Below are positions 22,299 to 29,009 of a stretch of 34,786 nt of DNA, in pieces; within the stretch, counting starts at the first letter, position 1; each line of letters opens with the position of its first letter. The DNA comes from a virus: the IMG/VR virus record IMGVR_UViG_3300048554_000248, positions 1 to 34,786 of that record. The stretch is one strand, 5' to 3'. The position numbers and the translations under genes were made by a program. Under the pieces are notes generated by a model that was not told the origin of the DNA, made no database searches, and saw only the letters and a program-made list of their open reading frames with translations.

Positions 22299-22718
22299 AT
22301 GAAAACACGTAACGAAATCAAGGCCGACCTAATCGCTAACCCTAGCTTCCTGACAATTATAACGGCTAGCATCTTTCACCGCCACGCCGACATTGAGGAA
22401 GTGGTTGAATGGGCTTTATCTAACTACTCTGATTTTTGCGACATTGCGGGGCTTCAGGAGGAAGTTAAGCCAACAAAAGAGGCCGTAACTAGTGCGCAAG
22501 GGAAAGAGATAAAGGCTAGATTAACAGAAACGTTAGGCAAATCCGTGAGCATATGCAAAAACGGTAAATATAGCCTTGCGATGCACGCATTAGGAAAAAG
22601 TGACGATGAAATCAAAGCCGCGTTACTATCCAGCGGTTGCAACATACTAAAGACAGTAAAAGGCAAATTTGGCTCAGGTGCTTACGCCAACGCTCTACTT
22701 TATATCGTCACAGCTTAA
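22299..22718 (+). CDS. Early protein of unknown function (139 aa)
   Basis: A 139-residue protein, mostly helical by composition. Residues 1-50 hold two helices around IEEVVEWALSNYSDF. Residues 65-110 hold a Lys-rich part (KEIKARLTETLGKSVSICKN) that could bind DNA, and the end is SGAYANALLYIVTA. The last 70 residues, with KYSLAMHALGKSDDEIKAAL and SGCNILKTVKG, look like a small HTH-like unit but not one I can assign. It is the first gene after the non-coding control region and shares its CA-rich leader and CATCATGAAAAC start with the next small gene. Confidence 0.6.
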   Translation: MKTRNEIKADLIANPSFLTIITASIFHRHADIEEVVEWALSNYSDFCDIAGLQEEVKPTKEAVTSAQGKEIKARLTETLGKSVSICKNGKYSLAMHALGKSDDEIKAALLSSGCNILKTVKGKFGSGAYANALLYIVTA

Positions 22719-22772
22719 TTCTAATCAAAAGGGGCGGAGCATCCTACACTCCACTTTTAACTACACACACAC

Positions 22773-22807
22773 ACACACACAGAGCGCGACAGCGCGACCA
22801 ACACACA
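22773..22807. repeat. Duplicated leader element, copy 1
   Basis: A 35-base element made of a CA run, then GAGCGCGACAGCGCGACC, then CAACACACA. Copy 2 at 22934-22968 differs at two bases only. GCGC-GACA-GCGC can fold as a four-pair hairpin; in copy 2 the C-to-T change leaves a G-T pair. Both lie just upstream of small genes. It also resembles the GCGCGACTAGCG...GCGACAAAC block at 22233-22262. Confidence 0.6.
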
Positions 22808-22814
22808 CATCATC

Positions 22815-22919
22815 ATGAAAACCACACAGAAAACACTCGATGCTCTCATCTATACACTAGGCATCTTACTCGCGGGCTCTTTAGGCGCTTTGCTTATGTT
22901 CCTAGTCATAGACGTCTAA
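22815..22919 (+). CDS. Very small membrane protein
   Basis: ATG 22815 to TAA 22917-22919, 34 residues: a short charged start (MKTTQKTLDALIYT) and one transmembrane helix of about 20 residues (LGILLAGSLGALLMFLVI). The start sequence CATCATGAAAAC is the same as that of the gene at 22299 and near-identical to the one at 22986, supporting a genuine gene. Role unknown; possible membrane-active early protein. Confidence 0.5.
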   Translation: MKTTQKTLDALIYTLGILLAGSLGALLMFLVIDV

Positions 22920-22933
22920 TCAACCACACAACC

Positions 22934-22968
22934 ACACACACAGAGCGCTACAGTGCGACCAACACACA
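22934..22968. repeat. Duplicated leader element, copy 2
   Basis: Second copy of the element at 22773-22807, with G-to-T and C-to-T changes in the central GCGCTACAGTGC block. It precedes the gene at 22986 by 17 bases. The pair suggests that a leader-plus-gene module was duplicated. Confidence 0.6.
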
Positions 22969-22985
22969 ACCAAATATATAATATC

Positions 22986-23183
22986 ATGAAAACACAAGAT
23001 CAGCTCAATCACATGTACGACACAATCCTAGAACTAGGCCTTTGCACATTCGAAGAATTAGAACTAGTCACATGCATTAACGGCTTTAACGAGAATGCCC
23101 TAAATGACATTGTATATGTCCGTGAAGGATACCAAACACTCGACCAGTACTTAGTATACCTTAACGAGCAAGACCAATACTAA
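22986..23183 (+). CDS. Small acidic early protein
   Basis: A 65-residue protein starting at ATG 22986 (ATATCATGAAAAC); a further in-frame ATG at 22953 lies within the repeat leader and is less likely. The sequence LCTFEELELVTCINGFNENALNDIVYVREGYQ-like resembles short hypothetical proteins seen in marine T7-like phages, with a conserved INGxNExxLNDIxYxRxGY core, though I recall this only as an unnamed family. Strongly acidic C-terminus. Function unknown. Confidence 0.6.
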   Translation: MKTQDQLNHMYDTILELGLCTFEELELVTCINGFNENALNDIVYVREGYQTLDQYLVYLNEQDQY

Positions 23184-23214
23184 CACAACAACACATAAAA
23201 CACACCAAAATACA

Positions 23215-23424
23215 ATGAACACATCAAGAGAAACTCAACGCTTCCAAGCGTACTACATAGACTACCTGTTGAACTACGACAGCATCGGTTCCTATGCCGC
23301 CGCACACGGCCTTACATATGAGACAGCCACGCATCGCATCAAGACGGGCGAACGGGTTCATCTGTCACTAACTGAGAGTATAACTTGTGACACACTGGCC
23401 GCTACTGGCCTCGCTTTCTTCTAG
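23215..23424 (+). CDS. Small protein with possible helix-turn-helix
   Basis: A 69-residue protein. Residues about 24-48 (DSIGSYAAAHGLTYETATHR) have the spacing of a helix-turn-helix: a first helix with Ala-Ala, a Gly at the turn (AHGLT) and a recognition helix ending in ATHRIKTGE. The rest is not distinctive. If real, this is the only candidate transcription regulator in the early region and could bind the paired GACAAATC sites. The evidence is limited to pattern reading. Confidence 0.5.
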   Translation: MNTSRETQRFQAYYIDYLLNYDSIGSYAAAHGLTYETATHRIKTGERVHLSLTESITCDTLAATGLAFF

Positions 23425-23458
23425 GGCGTGCTAACGCTCACTAATCAATAAAACAACC

Positions 23459-23632
23459 ATGCAAGACATAACAGAACGCCTAAACCTAGCACGTATGCTA
23501 ATCCGCAACGCTATTGGTTCCCATCAAGGGACACCTGAATCCGCCGCAAGGTACGCTATAAGACAGCTAGACCTACCAAGCGACGTTAAACAATCACTCA
23601 TTCAATACGCAACAGAACTAAGCAACAAATAA
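23459..23632 (+). CDS. Small helical early protein
   Basis: ATG 23459 to TAA 23630-23632, 57 residues starting MQDITERLNLARML and ending ATELSNK, probably two or three helices. The leader CAATAAAACAACCATG is of the same A/C-rich type as neighbouring genes. No family recognised; it lacks Cys and membrane segments. Confidence 0.5.
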   Translation: MQDITERLNLARMLIRNAIGSHQGTPESAARYAIRQLDLPSDVKQSLIQYATELSNK

Positions 23633-23656
23633 CACACCTAAAACACACACACTATT

Positions 23657-23878
23657 ATGACACCACTACACGCACGACCTAAAGCTTACCGCAACCTTCA
23701 CAACGCACGCCGCGTATCAAATCGCGGAGGCAAATCAGAAGACACACTCGATAGAGAGTACAACAAGCAAACATCCAAGCTTATTGACGAGGGCTGGAAA
23801 GCTTTCTGGAAGAAACGCGGATTAAACAAGCCTCCTTACGTCTCAGACCGACATGTGGGTGTGTTTGATACTTTATAA
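23657..23878 (+). CDS. Small basic early protein
   Basis: A 73-residue protein with a basic N-terminal half (HARPKAYRNLHNARRVSNRG) and an aromatic Lys/Trp segment (DEGWKAFWKKRGLNKPPYV). It is behind a CACACACACTATTATG leader. Composition suggests nucleic-acid binding. The gene is the last of the small cluster before the integrase leader. Function unknown. Confidence 0.5.
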   Translation: MTPLHARPKAYRNLHNARRVSNRGGKSEDTLDREYNKQTSKLIDEGWKAFWKKRGLNKPPYVSDRHVGVFDTL

Positions 23879-23968
23879 GATAACATGAGTCAGATTGTCG
23901 CAGGTTAATATCAAAATTATACTTGAAGAACGCGCGTCACATATTATCTCAACACATTCACAGATTAG

Positions 23969-24015
23969 AATCTTTAAATATCTAAAGGGAGGATTCACAA
24001 GAAGGTTTAAAGATT
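23969..24015. repeat. Inverted repeat upstream of integrase
   Basis: AATCTTTAAA (23969-23978) and TTTAAAGATT (24006-24015) are perfect inverted copies separated by 27 bases that contain CTAAAGGGAGG. It lies 40 bases before the integrase start. Possible roles are operator for the integrase gene, arm-type sites, or an RNA hairpin. CTAAAGGGAG happens to match part of the T3 promoter, but the rest of that promoter is absent. Confidence 0.5.
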
Positions 24016-24055
24016 TAAAATAGCAACACACAAAGACACACAGAAAGACTTAAGA

Positions 24056-25078
24056 ATGAGTATCAGAAAGAGTGGGAAAAACGATAACAGATTCATGGCA
24101 GACTTCATGGTCAAAGGTGTGCGATACCGACGCCAATGGCCAACCTATGAGGAAGCCGCTGCTTGGGAGTCAGAGCTAAAGAAGAGAATACGCCTAGGGA
24201 TACCCTATACGGAACTCTTAGAAGGCACTGGTGACTTCATCACACTAGGCGAACTAGCCGACAAGACAATGATACGTTACTGGGAGGGAACAGCCAACGA
24301 AAGCACCATGCGCTCCAACGTAAAGATAATCCTTGATCACTATGGACAAGGCTACGATGTTTCTCAGCTAGACGTTGCAGCAGTGGACACCCTCATATTC
24401 GCCCTAGAGAAGAAGGGACTGGCAAAGGCTACTATAAATCGCCGCTTGTCTTGCCTGTCCAAGATCCTAACCTTCGGGGTAGATCGTGGGTTCCTTACAC
24501 ACAAGCCTAAGATAGAACAGAAGAAGCTCTCCAACGCTCGCATGCGTTTCCTTACAGAAGAGGAAGAGTACGAGATTGTTGACGCACTCGAAGCCTCTGG
24601 AAGGGATGACTTCGCGAGGTTCTTTGAATGGCAAATAGACACAGGTATGCGACCTATCGAGGCTCGTCATATACCACAAACAGCGGTGAGAGAAGACCCT
24701 GAGCACGGCTGGTTGGTTGACCTGAGCAAGACTAAGAACAACTATCCGCGCACCATATGGCTCACCGAGAGGGCTTACAAAGCTTACCTTGCTTTATCGG
24801 ATGAACAGTTCCCGTTTGCTAGGTTCACAGAAGCTAAGATAGCGAGCACTTGGAAGTTCATACGGGAAGCACTTAACGAAACAGCCGACAAGGACTTTGT
24901 GTTCTATCTTACAAGGCATACCTGCGCGTCTCGATTAGTGCAGCGCAACGTACCTCTCCAAATTGTAAAAGAATGGATGGGACACAGGAACTTTGAGATG
25001 ACCTTGAGGTACGCTAAGCTAACTCCCACTAATATGCTTGACGCAAGGAACGCTCTGGAACAACCTCACATACACTAA
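24056..25078 (+). CDS. int: Tyrosine-family integrase
   Basis: A 340-residue site-specific recombinase. The N-terminal region (1-60) is a small arm-binding type domain with basic residues. Residues about 70-160 form the core-binding helices, with FALEKKGLAKATINRRLSCL. The catalytic domain shows Arg199 (TGMRPIEARH), Lys225 or Lys227 (LSKTKNNYP), Arg287-His288 (LTRHTCASRL), His310 (WMGHRN) and nucleophile Tyr319 (TLRYAKL). The usual first His of the HxxR box is Tyr284 here. It would integrate the phage DNA at a host attB, probably a tRNA gene. Its place just before the RNA polymerase matches integrase-bearing cyanopodoviruses. It starts at a GAATG with no Shine-Dalgarno. Confidence 0.93.
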   Translation: MSIRKSGKNDNRFMADFMVKGVRYRRQWPTYEEAAAWESELKKRIRLGIPYTELLEGTGDFITLGELADKTMIRYWEGTANESTMRSNVKIILDHYGQGYDVSQLDVAAVDTLIFALEKKGLAKATINRRLSCLSKILTFGVDRGFLTHKPKIEQKKLSNARMRFLTEEEEYEIVDALEASGRDDFARFFEWQIDTGMRPIEARHIPQTAVREDPEHGWLVDLSKTKNNYPRTIWLTERAYKAYLALSDEQFPFARFTEAKIASTWKFIREALNETADKDFVFYLTRHTCASRLVQRNVPLQIVKEWMGHRNFEMTLRYAKLTPTNMLDARNALEQPHIH

Positions 25079-25086
25079 CCAACAAC

Positions 25087-25116
25087 GTGTCCTCATTTAA
25101 TTACATCTGAGGACAC
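25087..25116 (+). other. Stem-loop after integrase
   Basis: GTGTCCTCA (25087-25095) and TGAGGACAC (25108-25116) form a perfect nine-pair stem with a 12-base loop. No T-tract follows, so it is not a standard terminator. It lies 9 bases after the integrase stop; it may protect the message, be an RNase site, or bind protein. Confidence 0.55.
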
Positions 25117-25132
25117 ACACCAACCACTAATA

Positions 25133-25291
25133 ATGAAAACAGCACCAACACTATTCCAACCAACAGATATTCAATTGCTCACACGAGGGCTCAACAGTAT
25201 GACCAAAGCGTGTGAAGCCCAAGAGCGCCTTATTAAGCTCATGGAAGCAGACATAGCGGAACTCCGCGCCAAACTTAAAGACAACCAATAA
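25133..25291 (+). CDS. Small helical protein
   Basis: ATG 25133 to TAA 25289-25291, 52 residues. The N-terminus is short and uncharged (MKTAPTLFQPTDIQ). Then comes a long charged helix (EAQERLIKLMEADIAELRAK) with heptad-like spacing, probably a coiled coil. The start sequence ATGAAAACAGC resembles those of the other small early genes. Six bases separate it from the next gene. No function can be assigned. Confidence 0.5.
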   Translation: MKTAPTLFQPTDIQLLTRGLNSMTKACEAQERLIKLMEADIAELRAKLKDNQ

Positions 25292-25297
25292 AGCACT

Positions 25298-25666
25298 ATG
25301 AAACCACTAAGCAAAACACTAACAGAACTAGGTATTGATTGTGCGTTCCCTATCGAGATTATGGAAGCCAACGACAGAGTGACCTACTTCGAGGACTGTG
25401 ACGACTACTGGGAGAGGTACGAGCGTGACGTCAAGGGTCGCCCAACTTACCACGAAGACAGCAATGGCTTCTGGCAGAAGTGGAAGCGCAATGCAGATGG
25501 TGACGTTCTTTATTATGAGGACAGCACAGGCGTAAAGAAAGGCATACCTGAATCATTAACCAAACCACTAACCGAATCGAAGGAGCGTTGTGCCTTCTGT
25601 GAGAAGCCCGATGTGTACCTCAAGGGTCTCTGCCCTGTGTGTTTCGAGGATCACTACGGGGATTAG
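25298..25666 (+). CDS. Tyr/Trp-repeat protein with C-terminal zinc ribbon
   Basis: A 122-residue protein. Residues about 28-82 contain three copies of a unit of about 20 residues: YFEDCDDYWERYERDVKGRP, TYHEDSNGFWQKWKRNADGD and a shorter LYYEDSTGVKKG. They share Y-x-E-D-[SC] plus an aromatic and Lys/Arg; such repeats occur in unnamed phage proteins. The last 25 residues have Cys pairs CAFC and CPVC spaced like a zinc ribbon. The stop overlaps the paired repeat at 25663, so this gene ends directly at the regulatory region in front of the RNA polymerase. A DNA- or RNA-binding role is plausible. Confidence 0.6.
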   Translation: MKPLSKTLTELGIDCAFPIEIMEANDRVTYFEDCDDYWERYERDVKGRPTYHEDSNGFWQKWKRNADGDVLYYEDSTGVKKGIPESLTKPLTESKERCAFCEKPDVYLKGLCPVCFEDHYGD

Positions 25667-25693
25667 GTGACAAATCGCTGACAAAGTTTGTCA
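25663..25693 (+). promoter_or_regulatory. Operator-like paired site, copy 2, with palindrome
   Basis: The 23 bases at 25663-25685 recur at 25900-25922 with one mismatch. They start TTAGGTGACAAATC and carry a second GACAAA 11 bases after the first. In this copy TGACAAA is followed by one base and then TTTGTCA (25679-25693), a perfect 7+7 palindrome. The start overlaps the stop of the previous gene. Confidence 0.55.
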
Positions 25694-25707
25694 AAACAGT
25701 TAAAACA

Positions 25708-25832
25708 AAGGCAAGTAAGAGGTGACACTTAAAAGAAATTATCGTTGCAAATCAATACGTTGACATAGCTTCAAAAAAAGTTAACATATTGCTCATGGGA
25801 TGGTAAATGTCTTTATTGTCACCTCTTGCCTT
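25708..25832. repeat. Inverted repeat flanking the RNA polymerase promoter
   Basis: The left arm AAGGCAAG-TAAG-AGGTGACA (25708-25727) and the right arm TGTCACCTCTTGCCTT (25817-25832) are complementary apart from four extra bases in the left arm. They bracket the promoter candidate at 25760-25787. Sixteen paired bases at 90-base distance are unlikely to be chance; DNA looping or two facing protein sites are possible readings. Confidence 0.65.
25760..25787 (+). promoter_or_regulatory. Candidate sigma70 promoter for RNA polymerase gene
   Basis: TTGACA at 25760-25765 and TAACAT at 25782-25787 are 16 bases apart; the -35 is perfect and the -10 matches four of six. Transcription would start near 25794, giving a leader of about 140 bases that includes the inverted AGGTGACA word and the second 23-base repeat. 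Confidence 0.5.
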
Positions 25833-25899
25833 AACCCTATTGAAATATAAGCATTTTTAAACAAACACTTATCCGTTTTATTCCTAAGTATTTATTTGC

Positions 25900-25922
25900 T
25901 TAGGTGACAAATCACTGACAAA
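25900..25922 (+). promoter_or_regulatory. Operator-like paired site, copy 3
   Basis: Second copy of the 23-base repeat, differing from 25663-25685 at one base (A for G in the centre). It ends ten bases before the RNA polymerase ATG at 25933, a position where a bound protein would block transcription or translation initiation. The beginning (TTAGGTGACA) also matches the SP6 promoter core, so it could instead be a phage-polymerase promoter. Confidence 0.55.
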
Positions 25923-25932
25923 TAAATTGACT

Positions 25933-28353
25933 ATGGACACGCAGCTCACACAAGACGAACTCAACACTGACATGACCACCGTAGGCGTGGGACGCTACCG
26001 TAATAAGGTAGAGGGAGCCCGTGCTCGTGGTATGGAGAGTGAGACATCTTATGGTCAGCGACTAATACGTGGTGCGTTGCCTTCATATATCAAGGCTATT
26101 GATGAAGTAAAAACAAAGTGGCGTGGATTTAAGAACAAAGGAAGGTGGCAACTCGACCTCCTAGAGATGCCCTCTGAGAAGATTGGGTTCCTTGTTATCC
26201 GTACTGTTCTAGACCAGCTCACACAGAACTCCAAGATGACCGCTATGTGTACCAAGGTAGGCAACGTCATCGACTACCAGCGCCGCTCAGAGCACCTCGT
26301 ACGTACCAACCCAAAAGGTGAAGGGATTGTTCTAGGGGCTACCCGTAAGAGCGGCTGGCAAGCTACCAAGAACCACATCCGTCTAAGTACCAAGCACGAG
26401 GTAGAGAAGGGACTCATGGAAGAGATCCCGTCTTGGACACGTAGAGACGTAGCGGCCACAGGACTCAACCTCGTAGAACTCCTTCGGGATGTCACAGGGA
26501 TTATTGAGTACAGGTTCATTACTGATACAGGCAGACGCAACCCTACAAGGTACGTCACAGCCTCTCCAGAGACCTTAAAGTGGATAGACGAGTTCAACTA
26601 CCATAAGGAAATCATAAGCCCCTTCTGGCTCCCTACAGTGGATACACCGATGGAGTGGAAGAACGTGTGGGAAGGTGGATACAAGACAGAAGATACAGAC
26701 CTGCCTAAGCTTCCGTTCATCAAGTCAACCAACATGGACTTCCTCCGTGGTATCGAAGGTAAGATTGAAGAGCCTATGGAGGCTTGTAACCTTATCCAGC
26801 AGACACCTTGGAAGATTAACGAGGACGTCCTGAAGACAATGCAGTGGGCTTGGAAGAACTCCGTAAAGGTCGGTGGGCTTCCTAGTCGTGACGATGAGGT
26901 GATGCCTGACATCCCTGACGACTTCCATGAAAACAAACTAAGCAACCTCCAGTGGCGTACGATGGCTTCAGGGGTTCACAAGCGTAACATGAGTACACGC
27001 TCAAGACGCCTGTTGGTAGCCAAGGTGCTTTACCTAGCAGAGAAGCTTACAGATAGTCGGTTCTTCTATCCATCTCACTGCGACTTCCGAGGTCGTGTAT
27101 ATAACATCCCTGCCTTCCTAGGTATCCAAGGCCCTGATATGTGCCGTGGTCTTCTTCGGTTTGCTAGACCTCAACGTATTAAGACAGCAACAGACCGCAA
27201 GTGGTTAGCTATTCAAGGTGCTAACACTTGGGGCTACGATAAAGTCACACTCGACGAACGCGCTGAGTGGGCTGAGAACTTTTCCAAGAACGCTATCCGC
27301 ATCGCAGCAGATCCTACCAAGGAGCTACTATGGACAGAAGCGGGTGACCCTTGGCAATTCCTTGCGTGGTGCTTTGAATGGGCAACGCTACAGAACACGG
27401 GTAAGCTAGATACCTTCCTCCCAGTGAATATGGATGCCACCAATAACGGCCTTCAGATTCTTTCTATGCTTACCCGTGACCCCTACGGGATGACTGCTAC
27501 GAATGTGTTACCTACAGACAGACCAGCAGACATCTACGGGGTGGTCGCAAAACAAGCGGAGGTAATCCTTAAAGCACAAGCTGCGGAGGGTGATGCTATC
27601 TCTAATGCTTGGGTAAACTTTGGTATCGACCGTAAGACAACCAAGAGACCCGTCATGTGTTACTCGTATGGTCTTACTGAATACAGTAATCGCTTGTATA
27701 TCTCTGATTGGTATGAAGACCAGATACACGGTGAGGGCCGCACCAGACCCTTTGATGAGAAGGAGAAGTACCTTGCCATCCATGTGCTTGCTAAAGCCGT
27801 CTGGAAGGGCATTGAGAGCGTCCTAGAGAAGCCTAAGGAATGTATGAAGTGGTTCCAAGATTGTGCCGCTATACTTACTGAGGCTGATCTTCCTGTGTCT
27901 TGGGTGACACCTAGTGGCTTCCCTGTTCACCAGCAGTATTTCAACTTCACAAGTAAGAACATCAAGACTTGGATTAGCGGAACAGCTACTCACATTCGTT
28001 TTCGTGAGAATGACGATAAGCTTTCCAAGGTTCGCCAGCGTAACGGAGTGAGCCCTAACTTTGTGCACTCACTGGATGCTGCGGCTCTCCATAAGACAGT
28101 CATCAAAGCCAACAAAGAGGAGGGTATTTACGACTTTGCTTTCATCCACGATAGCTACGGAACACACGCTACAGGATGCGAAGCTTTAAGTAAAAGTTTG
28201 CGAGATGTATTTATTTCTACTTTTAGTGTTGACCTCCTGCGTGATTGGAAACATCAATTAGAACAGCAATCGGGATTAGAACTTCCTGAGCCGCCAGAAT
28301 ATGGCACTGCTGACATCTCCCAAATTAAAAATAGCACGTATTTCTTCAGTTAG
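25933..28353 (+). CDS. gp1: T7-type single-subunit RNA polymerase
   Basis: An 806-residue polymerase (T7 gp1 has 883). Start chosen at ATG 25933; a TTG two codons earlier is possible. Catalytic elements match T7: Asp501 in PVNMDATNNGLQILS (T7 Asp537), Lys571 in RKTTKRPVM (T7 Lys631), Tyr579 (T7 Tyr639) and Asp740 in FIHDSYGT (T7 Asp812). The C-terminus ends in Phe-Phe-Ser, near the functionally important C-terminal Phe-Ala of T7. It transcribes middle and late genes from its own promoters. It lies behind the repeat-rich control region, so its expression probably commits the phage to lytic growth. The gene has no Shine-Dalgarno. Confidence 0.96.
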   Translation: MDTQLTQDELNTDMTTVGVGRYRNKVEGARARGMESETSYGQRLIRGALPSYIKAIDEVKTKWRGFKNKGRWQLDLLEMPSEKIGFLVIRTVLDQLTQNSKMTAMCTKVGNVIDYQRRSEHLVRTNPKGEGIVLGATRKSGWQATKNHIRLSTKHEVEKGLMEEIPSWTRRDVAATGLNLVELLRDVTGIIEYRFITDTGRRNPTRYVTASPETLKWIDEFNYHKEIISPFWLPTVDTPMEWKNVWEGGYKTEDTDLPKLPFIKSTNMDFLRGIEGKIEEPMEACNLIQQTPWKINEDVLKTMQWAWKNSVKVGGLPSRDDEVMPDIPDDFHENKLSNLQWRTMASGVHKRNMSTRSRRLLVAKVLYLAEKLTDSRFFYPSHCDFRGRVYNIPAFLGIQGPDMCRGLLRFARPQRIKTATDRKWLAIQGANTWGYDKVTLDERAEWAENFSKNAIRIAADPTKELLWTEAGDPWQFLAWCFEWATLQNTGKLDTFLPVNMDATNNGLQILSMLTRDPYGMTATNVLPTDRPADIYGVVAKQAEVILKAQAAEGDAISNAWVNFGIDRKTTKRPVMCYSYGLTEYSNRLYISDWYEDQIHGEGRTRPFDEKEKYLAIHVLAKAVWKGIESVLEKPKECMKWFQDCAAILTEADLPVSWVTPSGFPVHQQYFNFTSKNIKTWISGTATHIRFRENDDKLSKVRQRNGVSPNFVHSLDAAALHKTVIKANKEEGIYDFAFIHDSYGTHATGCEALSKSLRDVFISTFSVDLLRDWKHQLEQQSGLELPEPPEYGTADISQIKNSTYFFS

Positions 28354-28406
28354 CACTCTGCTGGCTGATTAGTAAAACCACCGATAACAGGTAATAGTAA
28401 AACAAA

Positions 28407-29009
28407 ATGAGTAAAGTAATAACAACACCAAAAGGTAAAGCAGTATGGCCACGCATCGACACACCAGACACCAAGTTTGATGAAGATGGCGTTTATAGCT
28501 GTAAGCTCCACGTAAGTGAAGGTGACTTCAAAGCTTTCGAGGCAATCGTAAAGCCGAAGCTTGACGCCGCTTACAAGGAAGAGTGCAGTCGCCAAGGTAA
28601 AGACAAGATCCGCATGGCTGCGTCATCTCCTCTCCGTATTAACGATGAGGGTGATCACGAGATCTATGCGAAGCAGAAAGCTAAGGTACATACTAAGTCA
28701 AAGGGAACTCTTGAGTTCACCATTGCAGCAGTAGACAGCCAAGGTAAGAAGATCGACATGCCTAAGATTGGCAGCGGTTCTATCTTAAAGATGGCAGTTG
28801 AGGTCAACACTTGGTTCGTTCCAAGTCAAGGCTTCGGATACACCCTGCGTCTCCGTGCAGTACAGGTACTCGACCTGATTGAGTACGGTGGCGGTGATAG
28901 CTCCTTCGGTTTTGGTGCTGAAGCAGACGGCTACGTAGGTAGCGGTGAATCCCTCAACCAAGCATTCGAAGTAGCTGATGAAGCGGAAACGTCCAACGCG
29001 CCGTTCTAA
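28407..29009 (+). CDS. gp2.5: Single-stranded DNA-binding protein (T7 gp2.5-like)
   Basis: A 200-residue protein (T7 gp2.5 has 232). The OB-fold core shows KAVWPRIDTPDTKFDEDGVY, a K-rich DNA-binding region (RQGKDKIRMAASSPLRIND) and strands GSILKMAVEVNTW and GYTLRLRAVQVLDL. The C-terminus is acidic and ends in Phe (DEAETSNAPF), like T7 gp2.5, whose terminal Phe contacts polymerase and helicase. It coats lagging-strand DNA and coordinates the replisome. Its last 32 bases overlap the endonuclease gene in another frame. Confidence 0.92.
   Translation: MSKVITTPKGKAVWPRIDTPDTKFDEDGVYSCKLHVSEGDFKAFEAIVKPKLDAAYKEECSRQGKDKIRMAASSPLRINDEGDHEIYAKQKAKVHTKSKGTLEFTIAAVDSQGKKIDMPKIGSGSILKMAVEVNTWFVPSQGFGYTLRLRAVQVLDLIEYGGGDSSFGFGAEADGYVGSGESLNQAFEVADEAETSNAPF

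Larger units (their letters stand above)
25667..25932 (+). other. Non-coding control region before the RNA polymerase gene
   Basis: About 266 bases without a gene, A/T-rich apart from the repeats. They hold the two 23-base repeats at each end, a pair of AGGTGACA words facing each other (25720 forward; 25817 inverted), and a sigma70-like promoter between them (25760-25787). This is the densest regulatory region in the window. Confidence 0.6.

Noticed and set aside
23969-24015. T3-like promoter (CTAAAGGGAG) before integrase
   Set aside because: Only ten bases match and the upstream specificity bases do not; it is better explained as part of the interior of the inverted repeat.
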